From the NCBI GenBank assembly GCA_045654245.1, contig JAZOMX010000017.1, forward strand, positions 1-64,000: a DNA stretch of 64,000 bases. Direction: 5' to 3'. This DNA comes from UBA10677 sp045654245. Its GTDB lineage: Bacteria > Bacillota > Clostridia > Christensenellales > Pumilibacteraceae. The translations under genes and the position numbers were made by a program. A model generated the notes under the pieces. That model did not search any database. It had not been told where the DNA came from and saw only the letters and a list, made by a program, of their open reading frames with translations. Position 1 is the stretch's first letter, and each line of letters opens with the position of its first letter. Of the stretch, positions 9,401 to 17,274 are shown in pieces.

Positions 9401-9524
9401 AGAACTCCTCGCCGTCTTTCGTCTGCTCCAAAGTCTTTTCGAAAATCTTGTTCTCTTTCCAGAAAGAAAGAACTTCCATCTCTCTGTTTACAAAATTCAT
9501 ATCGGGATTGATTTTCTTATACAT
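6411..9524 (-). CDS. ileS: isoleucyl-tRNA synthetase, type 2
   Basis: A 1037-residue class Ia synthetase that charges tRNA-Ile. Signature 1 is GKPHIGHIL (H55-H58). KMSKHKGNVVDPW is the second ATP-binding motif. The CP1 editing region lies between them (GWDTHGLPVE, WTTTPWTLPSN), and DWGLSRERYWGTPLP precedes the KMSKS loop. The wording around the HIGH motif (YDGPPTANGKPHIGH) and the total length place it with the eukaryote-like type 2 enzymes, many of which are naturally mupirocin-tolerant. The AGAGGAG ribosome-binding site is well placed. Only 12 bases separate it from hlyIII, so there is no room for a T-box leader. Confidence 0.97.
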   Translation of the reverse strand: MYKKINPDMNFVNREMEVLSFWKENKIFEKTLEQTKDGEEFSFYDGPPTANGKPHIGHILTRVMKDIIPRFKTMKGYHATRIAGWDTHGLPVELEVEKQLGMDGKQDIEKYGIEPFIKKCKESVWKYKSEWEKMSDRVGYWVDMDHPYITYDDNYIESVWWSLKTIFDKGLIYKGHKIVPYCPRCGTALSSHEVAQGYKDVEEKSVAANFKVVGEENTYIVAWTTTPWTLPSNVALCFNANYDYATVEAHGVRYIMAKERLSAFFEEGSYTLVSVKKGAEFEKTHYVPLYENYDGKKDVHYVVCDDYVTLDDGTGVVHIAPAFGEDDARVGRKYDLPFVQMVDDAGKMSDKTPFGGLFCKDADKVILKDLKERGLSFKEIMFTHSYPFCWRCDTPLLYYARSTWFISMTKLREQLSKNNLTVNWMPDSIGKGRMGNFLENVIDWGLSRERYWGTPLPLWVCDDCGEVTAIGSKAELKEKGGIEGDIELHKPYVDAVTIKCPKCGKPMHRTPEVIDCWYDSGSMPFAQLHYPFENKDKFEKTFPAQFISEAVDQTRGWFYTLLAISTLLFDKAPFKNCIVLGHVNDKNGIKMSKHKGNVVDPWSVLDKQGADAVRWYFYTNSSPWIPSRFYDEAVSEAQRKFLGTLFNTYSFYILYAEIDKFDPTKYSLKDCKLSLMDKWILSSLNSLVKEVDGMLENYKITESARAIGEFTDGLSNWYVRRCRERYWGSDMTEDKISAYMTLYTVLETMTRLCAPFVPFIAEEIYQNIVKSVDANAPESVHLCPFPVCDETLVDKQLEEGMKVAESAAVLGRAARNLSAIKNRQPLRKILLCGEHIGALNPELLDVIKGELNVKEIEYVADAGAYVSYEIKPQLKTLGPKYGKRLGLIRNHLAENAEKIVATLKSSDTYTTDLDGEVVLTKDDLLITVTSKEGFSVQSDRGTTVILDTTLDDELIAEGYMREIVSKVQNMRKDSGFEVTDHIVLSVEGDGEIVKVVDSFKSEIASDVLADKVVVSEGNADGGVDINGKTVLITVERV

Positions 9525-9536
9525 AATTTTCTCCTC

Positions 9537-10226
9537 TTAAGGTATGAGATAAAAATAGATTGCTATGCTATGTAGCGAACTCGCTATAAGAGCGAGTAAG
9601 TGCCAAACTGCGTGATGCCCTTTCATTTTCGTAAGCCGATAAAACACTACGCCTACCGCGTAAACGAGCGTACCCACTAGGTAGAATATAAATGCGTACT
9701 TATTCAAGACGAGTAGGTCCACTCTCATTACGAAACAAAGCGCCATCAAAATATAGGTTATCAAACAAGCCATTTTGTACTTGTTTAGGTTTACGGCGTT
9801 TATCGTTACGCCTACAACCGCTAGCACCGTTACTGCCAAAGCGAGCGCTATGCCCCAAGCCGTACTTTGGGGAAAAACGGTGAAAGTCATAAGTGGCAGG
9901 AACGAACAAACCGCAAACGCCGACGAAGCGCAACGGGAAATTTTCTTTAATCGCAATCGTGTCTTTCCCATCGGTTGGAAATGATGAAGTACGCTAAACA
10001 AATAGAAAATTACCATTACCACCGAGAACAAAATACAAGTCGTTTTTTGTCCTATCGTTACGGGTGAATACTGCAATTTTCTAACCGTAAAGAACACGAA
10101 CGCAATCGCAAGAAGTCCTCCTACTATATGCGTTATACGATTAAGCCACTCCTCGGTTACCGTATAGACAATTTTAGGTGCGCTAGCCCGCTCGTTTTCT
10201 ATTAAATTTTCCTTGTTTTCTCTCAA
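9537..10226 (-). CDS. hemolysin III / PAQR-family membrane protein
   Basis: A 229-residue integral membrane protein with about seven hydrophobic helices. The family pattern is visible: ITHIVGG in helix 1, SVLHHF near the first metal-binding histidine, and HHAVWHLLAL near the C-terminus with the paired histidines of the zinc site. Despite the historical name, bacterial members have no demonstrated toxin role in most species. The start is TTG at 10226, chosen because AAGAGG lies 8 bases upstream and no in-frame ATG precedes the first helix. It is the first gene of the ileS operon and begins about 80 bases after the SRP RNA. Confidence 0.85.
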   Translation of the reverse strand: MRENKENLIENERASAPKIVYTVTEEWLNRITHIVGGLLAIAFVFFTVRKLQYSPVTIGQKTTCILFSVVMVIFYLFSVLHHFQPMGKTRLRLKKISRCASSAFAVCSFLPLMTFTVFPQSTAWGIALALAVTVLAVVGVTINAVNLNKYKMACLITYILMALCFVMRVDLLVLNKYAFIFYLVGTLVYAVGVVFYRLTKMKGHHAVWHLLALIASSLHSIAIYFYLIP

Positions 10227-10259
10227 ACTGCGAGCCTCTTTTCGTCATTTATTTATGAT

Positions 10260-10292
10260 TTTGAGAGAAGAACTACGCCGTCCCTCTCTCAA
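10260..10292 (-). other. hairpin between SRP RNA and hlyIII
   Basis: TTGAGAGA and TCTCTCAA form an 8-base stem on the minus strand after the SRP RNA. No U-run follows, so it is not a classical terminator. It may be a processing or protective element. Confidence 0.4.
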
Positions 10293-10307
10293 TCACTTGC
10301 AAAAAAA

Positions 10308-10575
10308 ACTGCGCGTCCGCCTTTGATGTGTTACGCCGGAGCGTTCTTCCGTCAGTTAACTCCCTCAAAGCACCCTCGTGGCACACGTTATGGTCTGTTT
10401 AGTGCTGCTGTGTTCCCACCCTGACACGGTTCGCAGTATAACGTTGCACAAGACCTTGATATCAACGCCACTTAAATCGGCAACTGCCTCCCACGCCCCA
10501 CACCGGGGGCGGTCTGTCGGTCCTACTGTAGCGGATTGTAGGTGCAGGGCACCGCTAGCTCCCCACCTGCGCAGT
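10308..10575 (-). ncRNA. ffs: signal recognition particle RNA, large Bacillus-type
   Basis: The minus strand encodes a roughly 268-nucleotide RNA matching the long SRP RNA of Gram-positive bacteria. Recognisable blocks are GGTGGGGAGCTAGCGGTGCC followed by CAATCCGC in the Alu-like 5' domain, GGCGTTGATATCAAGGTC, the S-domain core GTCAGG…GAACACAGCAGCAC where Ffh binds, and GGGAGTTAACTGACGGAAG near the 3' end. The termini pair (ACTGCGC with GCGCAGT at 10308-10314) to close helix 5, and an eight-T run follows. It is the RNA scaffold that targets nascent membrane proteins with Ffh. Confidence 0.95.
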
Positions 10576-10581
10576 ATGATT

Positions 10582-10610
10582 ATTATACAATATCCGCTAA
10601 ATTTAAGCAA
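10582..10610 (-). promoter_or_regulatory. SRP RNA promoter
   Basis: Minus-strand -35 TTGCTT (10605-10610), 17-base spacer and perfect -10 TATAAT (10582-10587). It places the start near 10575, at the 5' end of helix 5 of the SRP RNA. Confidence 0.88.
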
Positions 10611-10728
10611 GCGTTTTTACCTTTTTTAGCAAGTTTAACTATCGTTTTTACCCCTTTTTCTCCAAAAAACGAGTCTATTTTACGCTAACTCGGATAACGA
10701 AAATTTTTTCTTTACGAAAATAAAATAA

Positions 10729-10763
10729 AAATCCGACGCTTTACAGTTTTCAGCGTCGGATTT
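10729..10763 (-). terminator. intrinsic terminator of the hprK operon
   Basis: Eleven-base arms AATCCGACGCT (10730-10740) and AGCGTCGGATT (10752-10762), with a T-run on the minus strand. It follows the glycerol-1-phosphate dehydrogenase gene. Confidence 0.85.
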
Positions 10764-10772
10764 TTGTCGTTT

Positions 10773-12059
10773 TTACTTCTTGTAGAGAGTAAGTAAGTCA
10801 AGGTCTACCATAGGTAGAAGTCTTGCAATAGTTACTCTTCTTCTCATAAAGATATGGTACTTGATTCCCTCTTCAAAGAGTTTAGGGCTTACCGAAATTT
10901 CCTCGCCCGTGGTCACCGCTCCAGCCTTTTTGTAAAGGTCTAATAGCGTTTCGTAAGTAGGAACTTCTTCCTTAATTACTTGCTTAATCTCTTCCCACTT
11001 AGCCTCTACTTCCGCAGGGTCGATTTCGTCCACAATCGTATGAGGCAAATTAAGTTTCATCATATCGTCTGCTAGCGCCTCGCCATAATGAGCCTTAACT
11101 TCTTCCCAGTCGATATTTTCTTTATGCGCCGTAATCTTATCAATTTTAGTTAGGTTGTGGTACGCCTTTGCAACGATTAGCGTCGCTACGCCTACCTTTT
11201 TGCCGTGATAATCAGAAATAATGCCGTCAACGAGTTTTTTACACTCCCAAAAATGCGAAATGATATGCTCGGTACCCGACGCCGCTCTCGACGAGCGAAC
11301 TAGTTGCATAGCAAGTCCAGTTAGTACTAGCGTTTCCATAACCGCTCCTGCCGCCTCTTCACTATTCTCGGTAACTTTGTCGGCAAGCGCAACCATTTTT
11401 GCTACGGCGTCGCGAACGAATTGTACTACCCTATCACAGTAGTTGTCGCCGTGGTGGAACATCTCGGCTATTCTCCAGTCGGCAACGGCGATATATTTTG
11501 CGATTACGTCGCCAAAACCTGCGGCTTTGAGTTCAACGGGTGCTTCCGCCAAAATTTTGGTGTCGGCAATAATGATTTTGGGCTGACGGCAATAGTGCGA
11601 AGTCTTGAAATATCCAGTCGTTATCGGCGCTGAGTCTGATGCAAAACCATCCATAGAAGGCGCAGTCGCAACGATAGCAAGAGGTTTATCCACGTTGTAG
11701 GACGCTAGACGGCATACGTCGTTTACAGAGCCCGTTCCAACGGATAACACTCCGTCAACACGCGAAAGAAGAACCTCGATTTCCTTAACTTTTTCCATAT
11801 CGGCAACCTTGGTACTCTCGTAAACGCGAAGTTCAACGGTATATCCTTGTGCTAATAATCTTTCGTAAAGCCCGTTCGTTACTCTAAACGAATTTTCGTC
11901 GGCAACTAAAAGAATTCTTTTGGGGAAATTTCCTTTCTCCAAAATTTCGCCTACTCTAAATATAGCACCGCTACTGATTTCGAGCACTTCTAAATCAAAT
12001 CCGTGCACTCTTCCACATTCACAGTTTTCAAAACGCTTTTTAAGTTCAACTAAATCCAT
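10773..12059 (-). CDS. sn-glycerol-1-phosphate dehydrogenase (AraM/EgsA family)
   Basis: A 428-residue NAD(P)-dependent enzyme that reduces dihydroxyacetone phosphate to sn-glycerol-1-phosphate, the enantiomer best known from archaeal lipids. GTGSVNDVCR is the cofactor-binding loop. APSMDGFASDSAPI and AAGFGDVIAKYIAVADW form the substrate and metal region. Metal-binding histidines are in ASGTEHIISHFWE and DYHGKKVG. In Bacillus the homologue AraM supplies glycerol-1-phosphate to the prenyl transferase PcrB. No pcrB is seen here, so the downstream product is unknown. It is the last gene of the HAD-hprK operon, 16 bases after hprK. Confidence 0.88.
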   Translation of the reverse strand: MDLVELKKRFENCECGRVHGFDLEVLEISSGAIFRVGEILEKGNFPKRILLVADENSFRVTNGLYERLLAQGYTVELRVYESTKVADMEKVKEIEVLLSRVDGVLSVGTGSVNDVCRLASYNVDKPLAIVATAPSMDGFASDSAPITTGYFKTSHYCRQPKIIIADTKILAEAPVELKAAGFGDVIAKYIAVADWRIAEMFHHGDNYCDRVVQFVRDAVAKMVALADKVTENSEEAAGAVMETLVLTGLAMQLVRSSRAASGTEHIISHFWECKKLVDGIISDYHGKKVGVATLIVAKAYHNLTKIDKITAHKENIDWEEVKAHYGEALADDMMKLNLPHTIVDEIDPAEVEAKWEEIKQVIKEEVPTYETLLDLYKKAGAVTTGEEISVSPKLFEEGIKYHIFMRRRVTIARLLPMVDLDLLTLYKK

Positions 12060-12075
12060 TATCCTATCTCCCCTA

Positions 12076-13026
12076 TTAGTTTTTATCCGAAAATTTTGCA
12101 GTAAGACGATTATTGAGTTCGTCTAGCGCCGATATTCCCATACTCTTTAGACGGTGATTTCTCGCAACCACCTCTAATATTACCGACAAATTTCGTCCGG
12201 GTTTTACGGGTACGCAGTACATAGGCAAATCCGTTTCGAGCAAAGTGTAATAGTTTTGCTCGTCGCCAAGACGGTCGTATTGCTTGTTCTCGTCCCACTT
12301 TTCAAGTTTAACGACGAGGTCAACGACCTTGCTCTGACGAATTGCGCCCGCACCGTACATAGCACGCACGTCGATTATTCCTATGCCTCTAATCTCCATA
12401 AGGTGACGAATAGTCGAAGGCGATTCGCCCACTAATCTATCTGAAATTCGCTTTATGCACACGGCGTCGTCGGCAACTAGTCTATGTCCACGCTGGATAA
12501 GTTCAAGCGCCGTTTCGGACTTTCCCACACTCGAATTGCCGATTATAAGCACTCCTACGCCGTGAAGGTCAACTAGTCCTGCGTGTACCGTCTCGGTAGG
12601 CGCAAGTAGTTCGTTTAGATAAATGCTTATCTCGTTCATAAACGCCGTCGAGCGGAGCGGACTACGAAAGACGTTTCTATCGTATCGCTTTGCGCTCTCT
12701 AGCAGTTCGGGTACGGGGTCTAGTACGGTAGTTAGCACTATGCACGGGAAATCGAACGAACACAATTTGTCGCAAGCCTCTCGTCTTTCCTCGGACGATT
12801 TTTGTAGCAAATACGAGGTTTCTTGTTCGCCGATTACTTGTACTCTTTCGGCGGAAAAATGCTCGTAGTAGCCCGCAAGTTGAAGTCCCGGACGAGAAAT
12901 ATTAAAGGTTGCGATATGCATCATACCGACTTTACTTTTATGTAAGATTTCAAGGTTAAGTCTTTCAGCGAAGTCGGATACGAGTATATCCGTTTCGTTT
13001 TCTTGTAACTCCTTAAATTTATTCAT
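12076..13026 (-). CDS. hprK: HPr kinase/phosphorylase
   Basis: A 316-residue bifunctional enzyme that phosphorylates or dephosphorylates HPr at its regulatory serine and so controls carbon catabolite repression. The N-terminal domain covers about residues 1-130. The kinase core follows with the P-loop GNSSVGKSE (163-171) and the family signature MEIRGIGIIDV (around 211). The P-loop reads GNSSVGKS where many homologues have GDSGVGKS, a mild variant that keeps the Lys-Ser pair. It begins 3 bases after the HAD gene stop and uses GGAGAT as ribosome-binding site. Its presence indicates a PTS-type regulatory network. Confidence 0.95.
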   Translation of the reverse strand: MNKFKELQENETDILVSDFAERLNLEILHKSKVGMMHIATFNISRPGLQLAGYYEHFSAERVQVIGEQETSYLLQKSSEERREACDKLCSFDFPCIVLTTVLDPVPELLESAKRYDRNVFRSPLRSTAFMNEISIYLNELLAPTETVHAGLVDLHGVGVLIIGNSSVGKSETALELIQRGHRLVADDAVCIKRISDRLVGESPSTIRHLMEIRGIGIIDVRAMYGAGAIRQSKVVDLVVKLEKWDENKQYDRLGDEQNYYTLLETDLPMYCVPVKPGRNLSVILEVVARNHRLKSMGISALDELNNRLTAKFSDKN

Positions 13027-13029
13027 ACT

Positions 13030-13845
13030 CTAATCTCCGCAAAACTTCTCGATTACCTCGGCAACTCCGTCGTCGTTATTGCTAGCCGAAATATAGTCGG
13101 CAACTTCTTTTGCCTTTTCAGTAGCGTTTGCAACCGCTACGCCAAGCCCTGCTTTTTTAATCATACTTGCGTCGTTTTCGTTGTCGCCGATTGCTATGCA
13201 CTCTTCCGCTTTAACGCCCAAAATATCAAGCGCTTTTTGCATACCGTTACCTTTACCTGAGTCAATCGACACGAACTCGAGGAAATTCTTGTTTCCAGCA
13301 ACGTGCTGAATTCCCTCTAGTCCCATATCGTCGAAAGTCTTTTCAATCACGGCTCTATCCTCTTCGGGAATTACGAGCAAAATTTTAGGCACGACTAGTT
13401 CGGGGTGCGCTTTAAGATAATCGTCTAGATATCCAACCACTTTTAGTGGTGCGTCGGTAAGAATTTTATACATATAACTTATGTCGCAAAGTTGCTTTAT
13501 GTGGACGTTTTTAGAGGTGTAAAAGTGAGCGTAAACGCCAAGTTCTCTCGCCTTTTCCAAAATTTTACAAGCGGTATTATGCTCGATAAAAGTGCTAGAA
13601 ATAACTTCTCCGTCCTTGCCCGTTACGAACGCTCCGTTAAAGCCGATTACGGGGATTTTTTGCTCGGCAATTCCCAACTTCACTTTCCACGCGTCAAGCG
13701 AAGTTGCTATTCTACCCGTGTTTACGATAAAAGTTCCACCCTTTGCGATATACCCTTTTATCGCTTTTATAGTCCTCTCGGAAACGGTGTGGTCGGTGCG
13801 AAGTAGCGTTCCGTCAAAATCGGAAAATATTACTTTATATTTCAT
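13030..13845 (-). CDS. Cof-type HAD-superfamily phosphatase
   Basis: A 271-residue phosphatase of the HAD IIB (Cof) subfamily. The N-terminal nucleophile motif is FSDFDGT, with Asp nucleophile and acid/base. GNTGR-like motif II is seen in VNTGRIATS, and motif IV is GDNENDASMIKKAGLGVAV near the C-terminus. The start is placed at ATG 13845 because GGAGG (13851-13855) lies just upstream. A TTG four codons earlier overlaps that site and is unlikely. Cytoplasmic sugar- or nucleotide-phosphate substrates are usual; the specific one is unknown. It heads the hprK operon. Confidence 0.9.
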   Translation of the reverse strand: MKYKVIFSDFDGTLLRTDHTVSERTIKAIKGYIAKGGTFIVNTGRIATSLDAWKVKLGIAEQKIPVIGFNGAFVTGKDGEVISSTFIEHNTACKILEKARELGVYAHFYTSKNVHIKQLCDISYMYKILTDAPLKVVGYLDDYLKAHPELVVPKILLVIPEEDRAVIEKTFDDMGLEGIQHVAGNKNFLEFVSIDSGKGNGMQKALDILGVKAEECIAIGDNENDASMIKKAGLGVAVANATEKAKEVADYISASNNDDGVAEVIEKFCGD

Positions 13846-13897
13846 AAGTTCCTCCAAAAAATTTCTAATTTAAGTATAGTATATTTTAGCGTGCAAA

Positions 13898-15700
13898 TCA
13901 ATCTTTTTTACTATCTTGATTGAAAAAATCGTAAATTGCACGCGCCGTTCGAGCGTCTATTCCCTCAACTGCCGACAGCGTTGCTACGCTAGCGTTTTTT
14001 ATGCTTTGTAGGCTGTCGAAAGCCTTAAGTAAAATCGCCCTCTTTTTAGGTCCTATTCCGCTAATTTCGTCAAGTTCGGAAAAATATCGTTTGCTACGCA
14101 GTTTTCTATGATAAGTTACCGCAAAGCGGTGCGCCTCGTCTCTTACTCGTTGCAAAAGCCTTAACGCATAATCGCTTTTAGGCAAAACGATAGGCTCGCT
14201 ACTGTTGGGCGTAAAAATTTCTTCTTCTCGCTCGGCAAGGCTAACCATAGGGATATCGTAGCCTAGTTCTTTCATTGCTGTTTGCGCAAAAGAAAGTTGA
14301 CCTTTTCCTCCGTCAATTACGATAAGGTCGGGCAAATACGAAAACTTATCGTCATCTTTGGCTCGCTCTAGCCTGCGCTCGATTACCTCTTTCATACAGC
14401 GGAAATCGTCAGAGCCTTCAACCGTCTTAATCTTATACTTTCGATAGTCCTTGGGCGAGGGCTTTCCGCCAATAAATACGGACTGCGAGGCAACTTTATC
14501 CACGCCTTGAACGTGCGATATGTCGTAACACTCAATTCTGTGCGCGCTCTTAATTCCAAGCAAACTAGCGAGCCGTTTAGTTGCGCCCGTAGTCATATCC
14601 TCTTCACGCTTGTTTTTATCTACGCTTTTTACGAGGTAATCGTTAGCGTTCTCGCTCGCCGTTTTAATAAGCCTTGCCCTTGCTCCTTTTTTAGGAAAGG
14701 TAATCGTGGGCGCTTTACCCGAAAGCGTTGTTAAATATTCGCAAAGAGCAGTAGTATCAAACTCTTCTTCGAGGCAAATCTCTTGCGGAATTTCGTTGTT
14801 TCCGCCGTAGTATTGCGTCAAAAAAGTGCTGTAAAGTTCGCCCAAAGTATAACTTGCGTCGGTAATAAAATAGTTTCTAACTCCCACCATTTTATTTCCT
14901 CTAACCGTAGTTACCGAAACGACGCCGTACTGTCCGCTCGACGCGTAAGCAAACGCATCTACGTCGGTAACCGAGCCAAGGTTAGCCACAGTTCGCTCAC
15001 GAAGACGGCCAAGCATTTCGAGTTGGTCACGATATACTATCGCACGCTCGAACTCTTCTCGCTCTACGGCGGAGAGCATTTTACTCTCGATAATCTCGCT
15101 CGCCGTATCGTCGTAGCCCGACAAAAAGCGGATTGCCTTACCCAAGTTTTCTCTATACTCTTCGGGCGTAACGAATTTCATACACGGCGCTTGACAAATG
15201 CCTATATCGTAATTAAGGCACGGACGGGAACGCTTTGCTAGTTTTTTCTTGCAAGTACGAATTTTATACGCCGAACGCAAAATCTCGACGATTTCGCCCA
15301 CCCTTATTCCGTTAAAGTACGGACCAAAATATCTCGCTCCGTCCCTGCGCACTTTTCTAGTAACCTCGATAGTCGGATACTCTTCCTTTAAGTCGATTTT
15401 AATATACGGACTAGCCTTGTCGTCTTTAAGAAGTATGTTATAGCGAGGCTTGTACTTTCTAATAAGCGTTGCCTCGAGGGCAAGCGCGTCCTTTTCGGAT
15501 AGCGTTATTATATACTCAAAGTCGGCGATATTGTCCACCATCGCTTGTACTTTTACCGGCTTTGGCGAATTATTAAAATACTGGCGAACACGGTTTTTAA
15601 GCACTACCGCCTTACCGATATAGATTATATCGCCAGCCTTATCTTTCATTATATAAACTCCGCTATTTTCGGGGAGGTTTTTGATTTTCTCGCTCAGCAT
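13898..15700 (-). CDS. uvrC: excinuclease ABC subunit C
   Basis: A 600-residue nuclease subunit that makes both incisions in nucleotide excision repair. The GIY-YIG domain is at the N-terminus (GVYIMKDKAGDIIYIGKA, about residues 13-30). A UVR-type helix pair lies near the middle. The RNase H-like endonuclease core contains YDISHVQG and VIDGGKGQL, and a helix-hairpin-helix (GIGPKKRAILLKAF) ends the protein. The start is ATG 15700, 2 bases after the queH stop, with AAGGAGG upstream. It is coupled to queH. Confidence 0.95.
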   Translation of the reverse strand: MLSEKIKNLPENSGVYIMKDKAGDIIYIGKAVVLKNRVRQYFNNSPKPVKVQAMVDNIADFEYIITLSEKDALALEATLIRKYKPRYNILLKDDKASPYIKIDLKEEYPTIEVTRKVRRDGARYFGPYFNGIRVGEIVEILRSAYKIRTCKKKLAKRSRPCLNYDIGICQAPCMKFVTPEEYRENLGKAIRFLSGYDDTASEIIESKMLSAVEREEFERAIVYRDQLEMLGRLRERTVANLGSVTDVDAFAYASSGQYGVVSVTTVRGNKMVGVRNYFITDASYTLGELYSTFLTQYYGGNNEIPQEICLEEEFDTTALCEYLTTLSGKAPTITFPKKGARARLIKTASENANDYLVKSVDKNKREEDMTTGATKRLASLLGIKSAHRIECYDISHVQGVDKVASQSVFIGGKPSPKDYRKYKIKTVEGSDDFRCMKEVIERRLERAKDDDKFSYLPDLIVIDGGKGQLSFAQTAMKELGYDIPMVSLAEREEEIFTPNSSEPIVLPKSDYALRLLQRVRDEAHRFAVTYHRKLRSKRYFSELDEISGIGPKKRAILLKAFDSLQSIKNASVATLSAVEGIDARTARAIYDFFNQDSKKD

Positions 15701-15702
15701 AA

Positions 15703-16302
15703 TCAATTTTCCTCCTTGCCGTAAAAACAACCGCAATAGTTTTGTCGATATAAATCTAATTCTTGCGATAAAATTACACTACGGCGATAACCGTCTCGCT
15801 TTTTAAAATCGGACGGTAACCATTTTACCCCCGTTCGTTCTTCAATCTCATAACCGATTTCATTAATTAAACTTGCGTTTTTATGAGGGGAAACGGTAAG
15901 CGTGGTGCAAAAATATGGTAAATCAAGTTCTTTCGCTTTAGTCGCCGTCTTGTCAAGGCGAAGCGAAAAACAGAGCGGACATCTTGCTCCACCCTCTTTC
16001 TCTCGCTCGTACCCTACCACCTTGCTTGTAAACTCGCTCTCGTCGTACTCCTCGGCAATAAGTGGAACGGAAAATTTCTCCGCCACTTTTCTTAGTTCGA
16101 CTAGCCTTTTTTCATACTCGTCTCTAGGCTGAATATTAGGGTTATAGTAGTAAAGTACGGGCTTAACGAAAGGCAAAAGGCGTTCGACAACCGCCGTGGC
16201 GCAAGGACCACAGCAACAATGAAGTAAAACACCTCCGGAGCATTTAGCAACCCCGTCGGTGATTTTGTCGAGTTCTTTTAAGTTTTTCGTTCTATCCGTC
16301 AT
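15703..16302 (-). CDS. queH: epoxyqueuosine reductase QueH
   Basis: A 199-residue protein of the former DUF208 family that carries out the last step of queuosine synthesis in tRNA, reducing epoxyqueuosine. Cysteine motifs typical of the metal- and cluster-binding enzyme are visible: LLHCCCGPC near residue 28, CPLCFSLRL in the middle, and NYCGCFYG at the C-terminus. It replaces the unrelated QueG in many anaerobes. It sits between the serine-protease gene (5-base gap) and uvrC (2-base gap) in one transcription unit. Confidence 0.92.
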   Translation of the reverse strand: MTDRTKNLKELDKITDGVAKCSGGVLLHCCCGPCATAVVERLLPFVKPVLYYYNPNIQPRDEYEKRLVELRKVAEKFSVPLIAEEYDESEFTSKVVGYEREKEGGARCPLCFSLRLDKTATKAKELDLPYFCTTLTVSPHKNASLINEIGYEIEERTGVKWLPSDFKKRDGYRRSVILSQELDLYRQNYCGCFYGKEEN

Positions 16303-16307
16303 TTATC

Positions 16308-17237
16308 TTAATTCTTTTTCAAAAAAGCGTTTACCTTTGCCGTCAAAGTATCTGCAGTAGGCTCTCCGTCAAGCGTAATTTCTACTTCCGCTCCGTCTAG
16401 TTTAATCTTTCCGCTAGCGTAATAATCATACTCTTCCTGCCCAACTACGAGCGTAGCGATATAGTCGCTCTCCGTCGAAAAATAAGTCTTAAACGATATA
16501 TCTGCTCGCTCAATCGGGTCGTTTTTAGGATTAGCAAGTACTTTTTTTGCCATCTCTATCATAATCGAGGCTGGGAAAACGAAACTTGCGTTCTCTACAC
16601 CCGTCTTAATTCCTTGCCCCATACCGAGCAGTTTTCCCTCGTCGTCGAAAACGGGGCAACCGCTACAACCAGCGGTAATAGGAGCGGTAACTCGCACCAA
16701 AGGTTTGTAATAGCCCTCGATTAGTTGTACCGTTTCAGAAAGACTGACTATTCCGTCGAACGCCGAAATTCCGTCGCCGAAAGCGTTACCGATTACGGTT
16801 ACTTGCTTTCCCATTGTCGGCTTTTTCTCGTCCGTAAAATATCCACCGCTTATATAGTCTATTCCCTCTTTTCCCTGCCAAGCGTTTACCTTAAAAAATG
16901 CAAGGTCGAACTTTATATCGTAGCCAAGCGTTTCTATATTTTCGTAATCGTGCGCGCCGTCGTAAACCTTAAGAGCCGTAGCGTCGTACCCCGAAAGATG
17001 ATAGCAAGTCGCTATTATCGCCTCGCCACCACTGGACTTAAGCACGATACCCGTACCCTCTTTGTTTCCAACGGTAATAGTTACCGCCGAAGTCGAAAAA
17101 CGGCTTACTATTTGCTCGTGCGTATAAGTTTTGACGCCTTGCTCGTCCTCTTTGCAACCGCTTACTGAAAAACAGCAAAAAACCGTCGCTAGTATAAGCG
17201 ATAGCGCGACTATTAACTTTGAAAGTCTATTCTTCAT
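16308..17237 (-). CDS. lipoprotein trypsin-like serine protease
   Basis: A 309-residue S1-family (HtrA-like) protease. It has a lipoprotein signal peptide: basic start, hydrophobic core and VSGC with the lipid cysteine at 28, so it is expected on the outer face of the membrane. The catalytic triad can be read as H80 (ATCYHLSG), D111 (KFDLAFFKV) and S192 (ITAGCSGCPVF). The serine motif is GCSGCP rather than the usual GNSGGP. There is no PDZ domain, unlike typical HtrA. The -10 box ends 6 bases before this ATG and there is no ribosome-binding site, suggesting a leaderless mRNA. Confidence 0.85.
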   Translation of the reverse strand: MKNRLSKLIVALSLILATVFCCFSVSGCKEDEQGVKTYTHEQIVSRFSTSAVTITVGNKEGTGIVLKSSGGEAIIATCYHLSGYDATALKVYDGAHDYENIETLGYDIKFDLAFFKVNAWQGKEGIDYISGGYFTDEKKPTMGKQVTVIGNAFGDGISAFDGIVSLSETVQLIEGYYKPLVRVTAPITAGCSGCPVFDDEGKLLGMGQGIKTGVENASFVFPASIMIEMAKKVLANPKNDPIERADISFKTYFSTESDYIATLVVGQEEYDYYASGKIKLDGAEVEITLDGEPTADTLTAKVNAFLKKN

Positions 17238-17243
17238 AAGTTT

Positions 17244-17272
17244 ATTATACCATAATTTAACGCGTTTGTAAA
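17244..17272 (-). promoter_or_regulatory. promoter of protease-queH-uvrC, leaderless type
   Basis: Minus-strand -35 TTTACA (17267-17272), 17-base spacer, -10 TATAAT (17244-17249). Only six bases (17238-17243) separate the -10 box from the ATG, so transcription should begin at or next to the start codon. Confidence 0.8.
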
Positions 17273-17274
17273 TA

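Noticed and set aside
9525..9536. Possible T-box riboswitch before ileS
   Set aside because: Only 12 bases separate ileS from hlyIII, so there is no space for one.
10365..10629. Reading frames of about 80 codons on both strands
   Set aside because: They fall inside the SRP RNA gene, whose conserved blocks explain the sequence.
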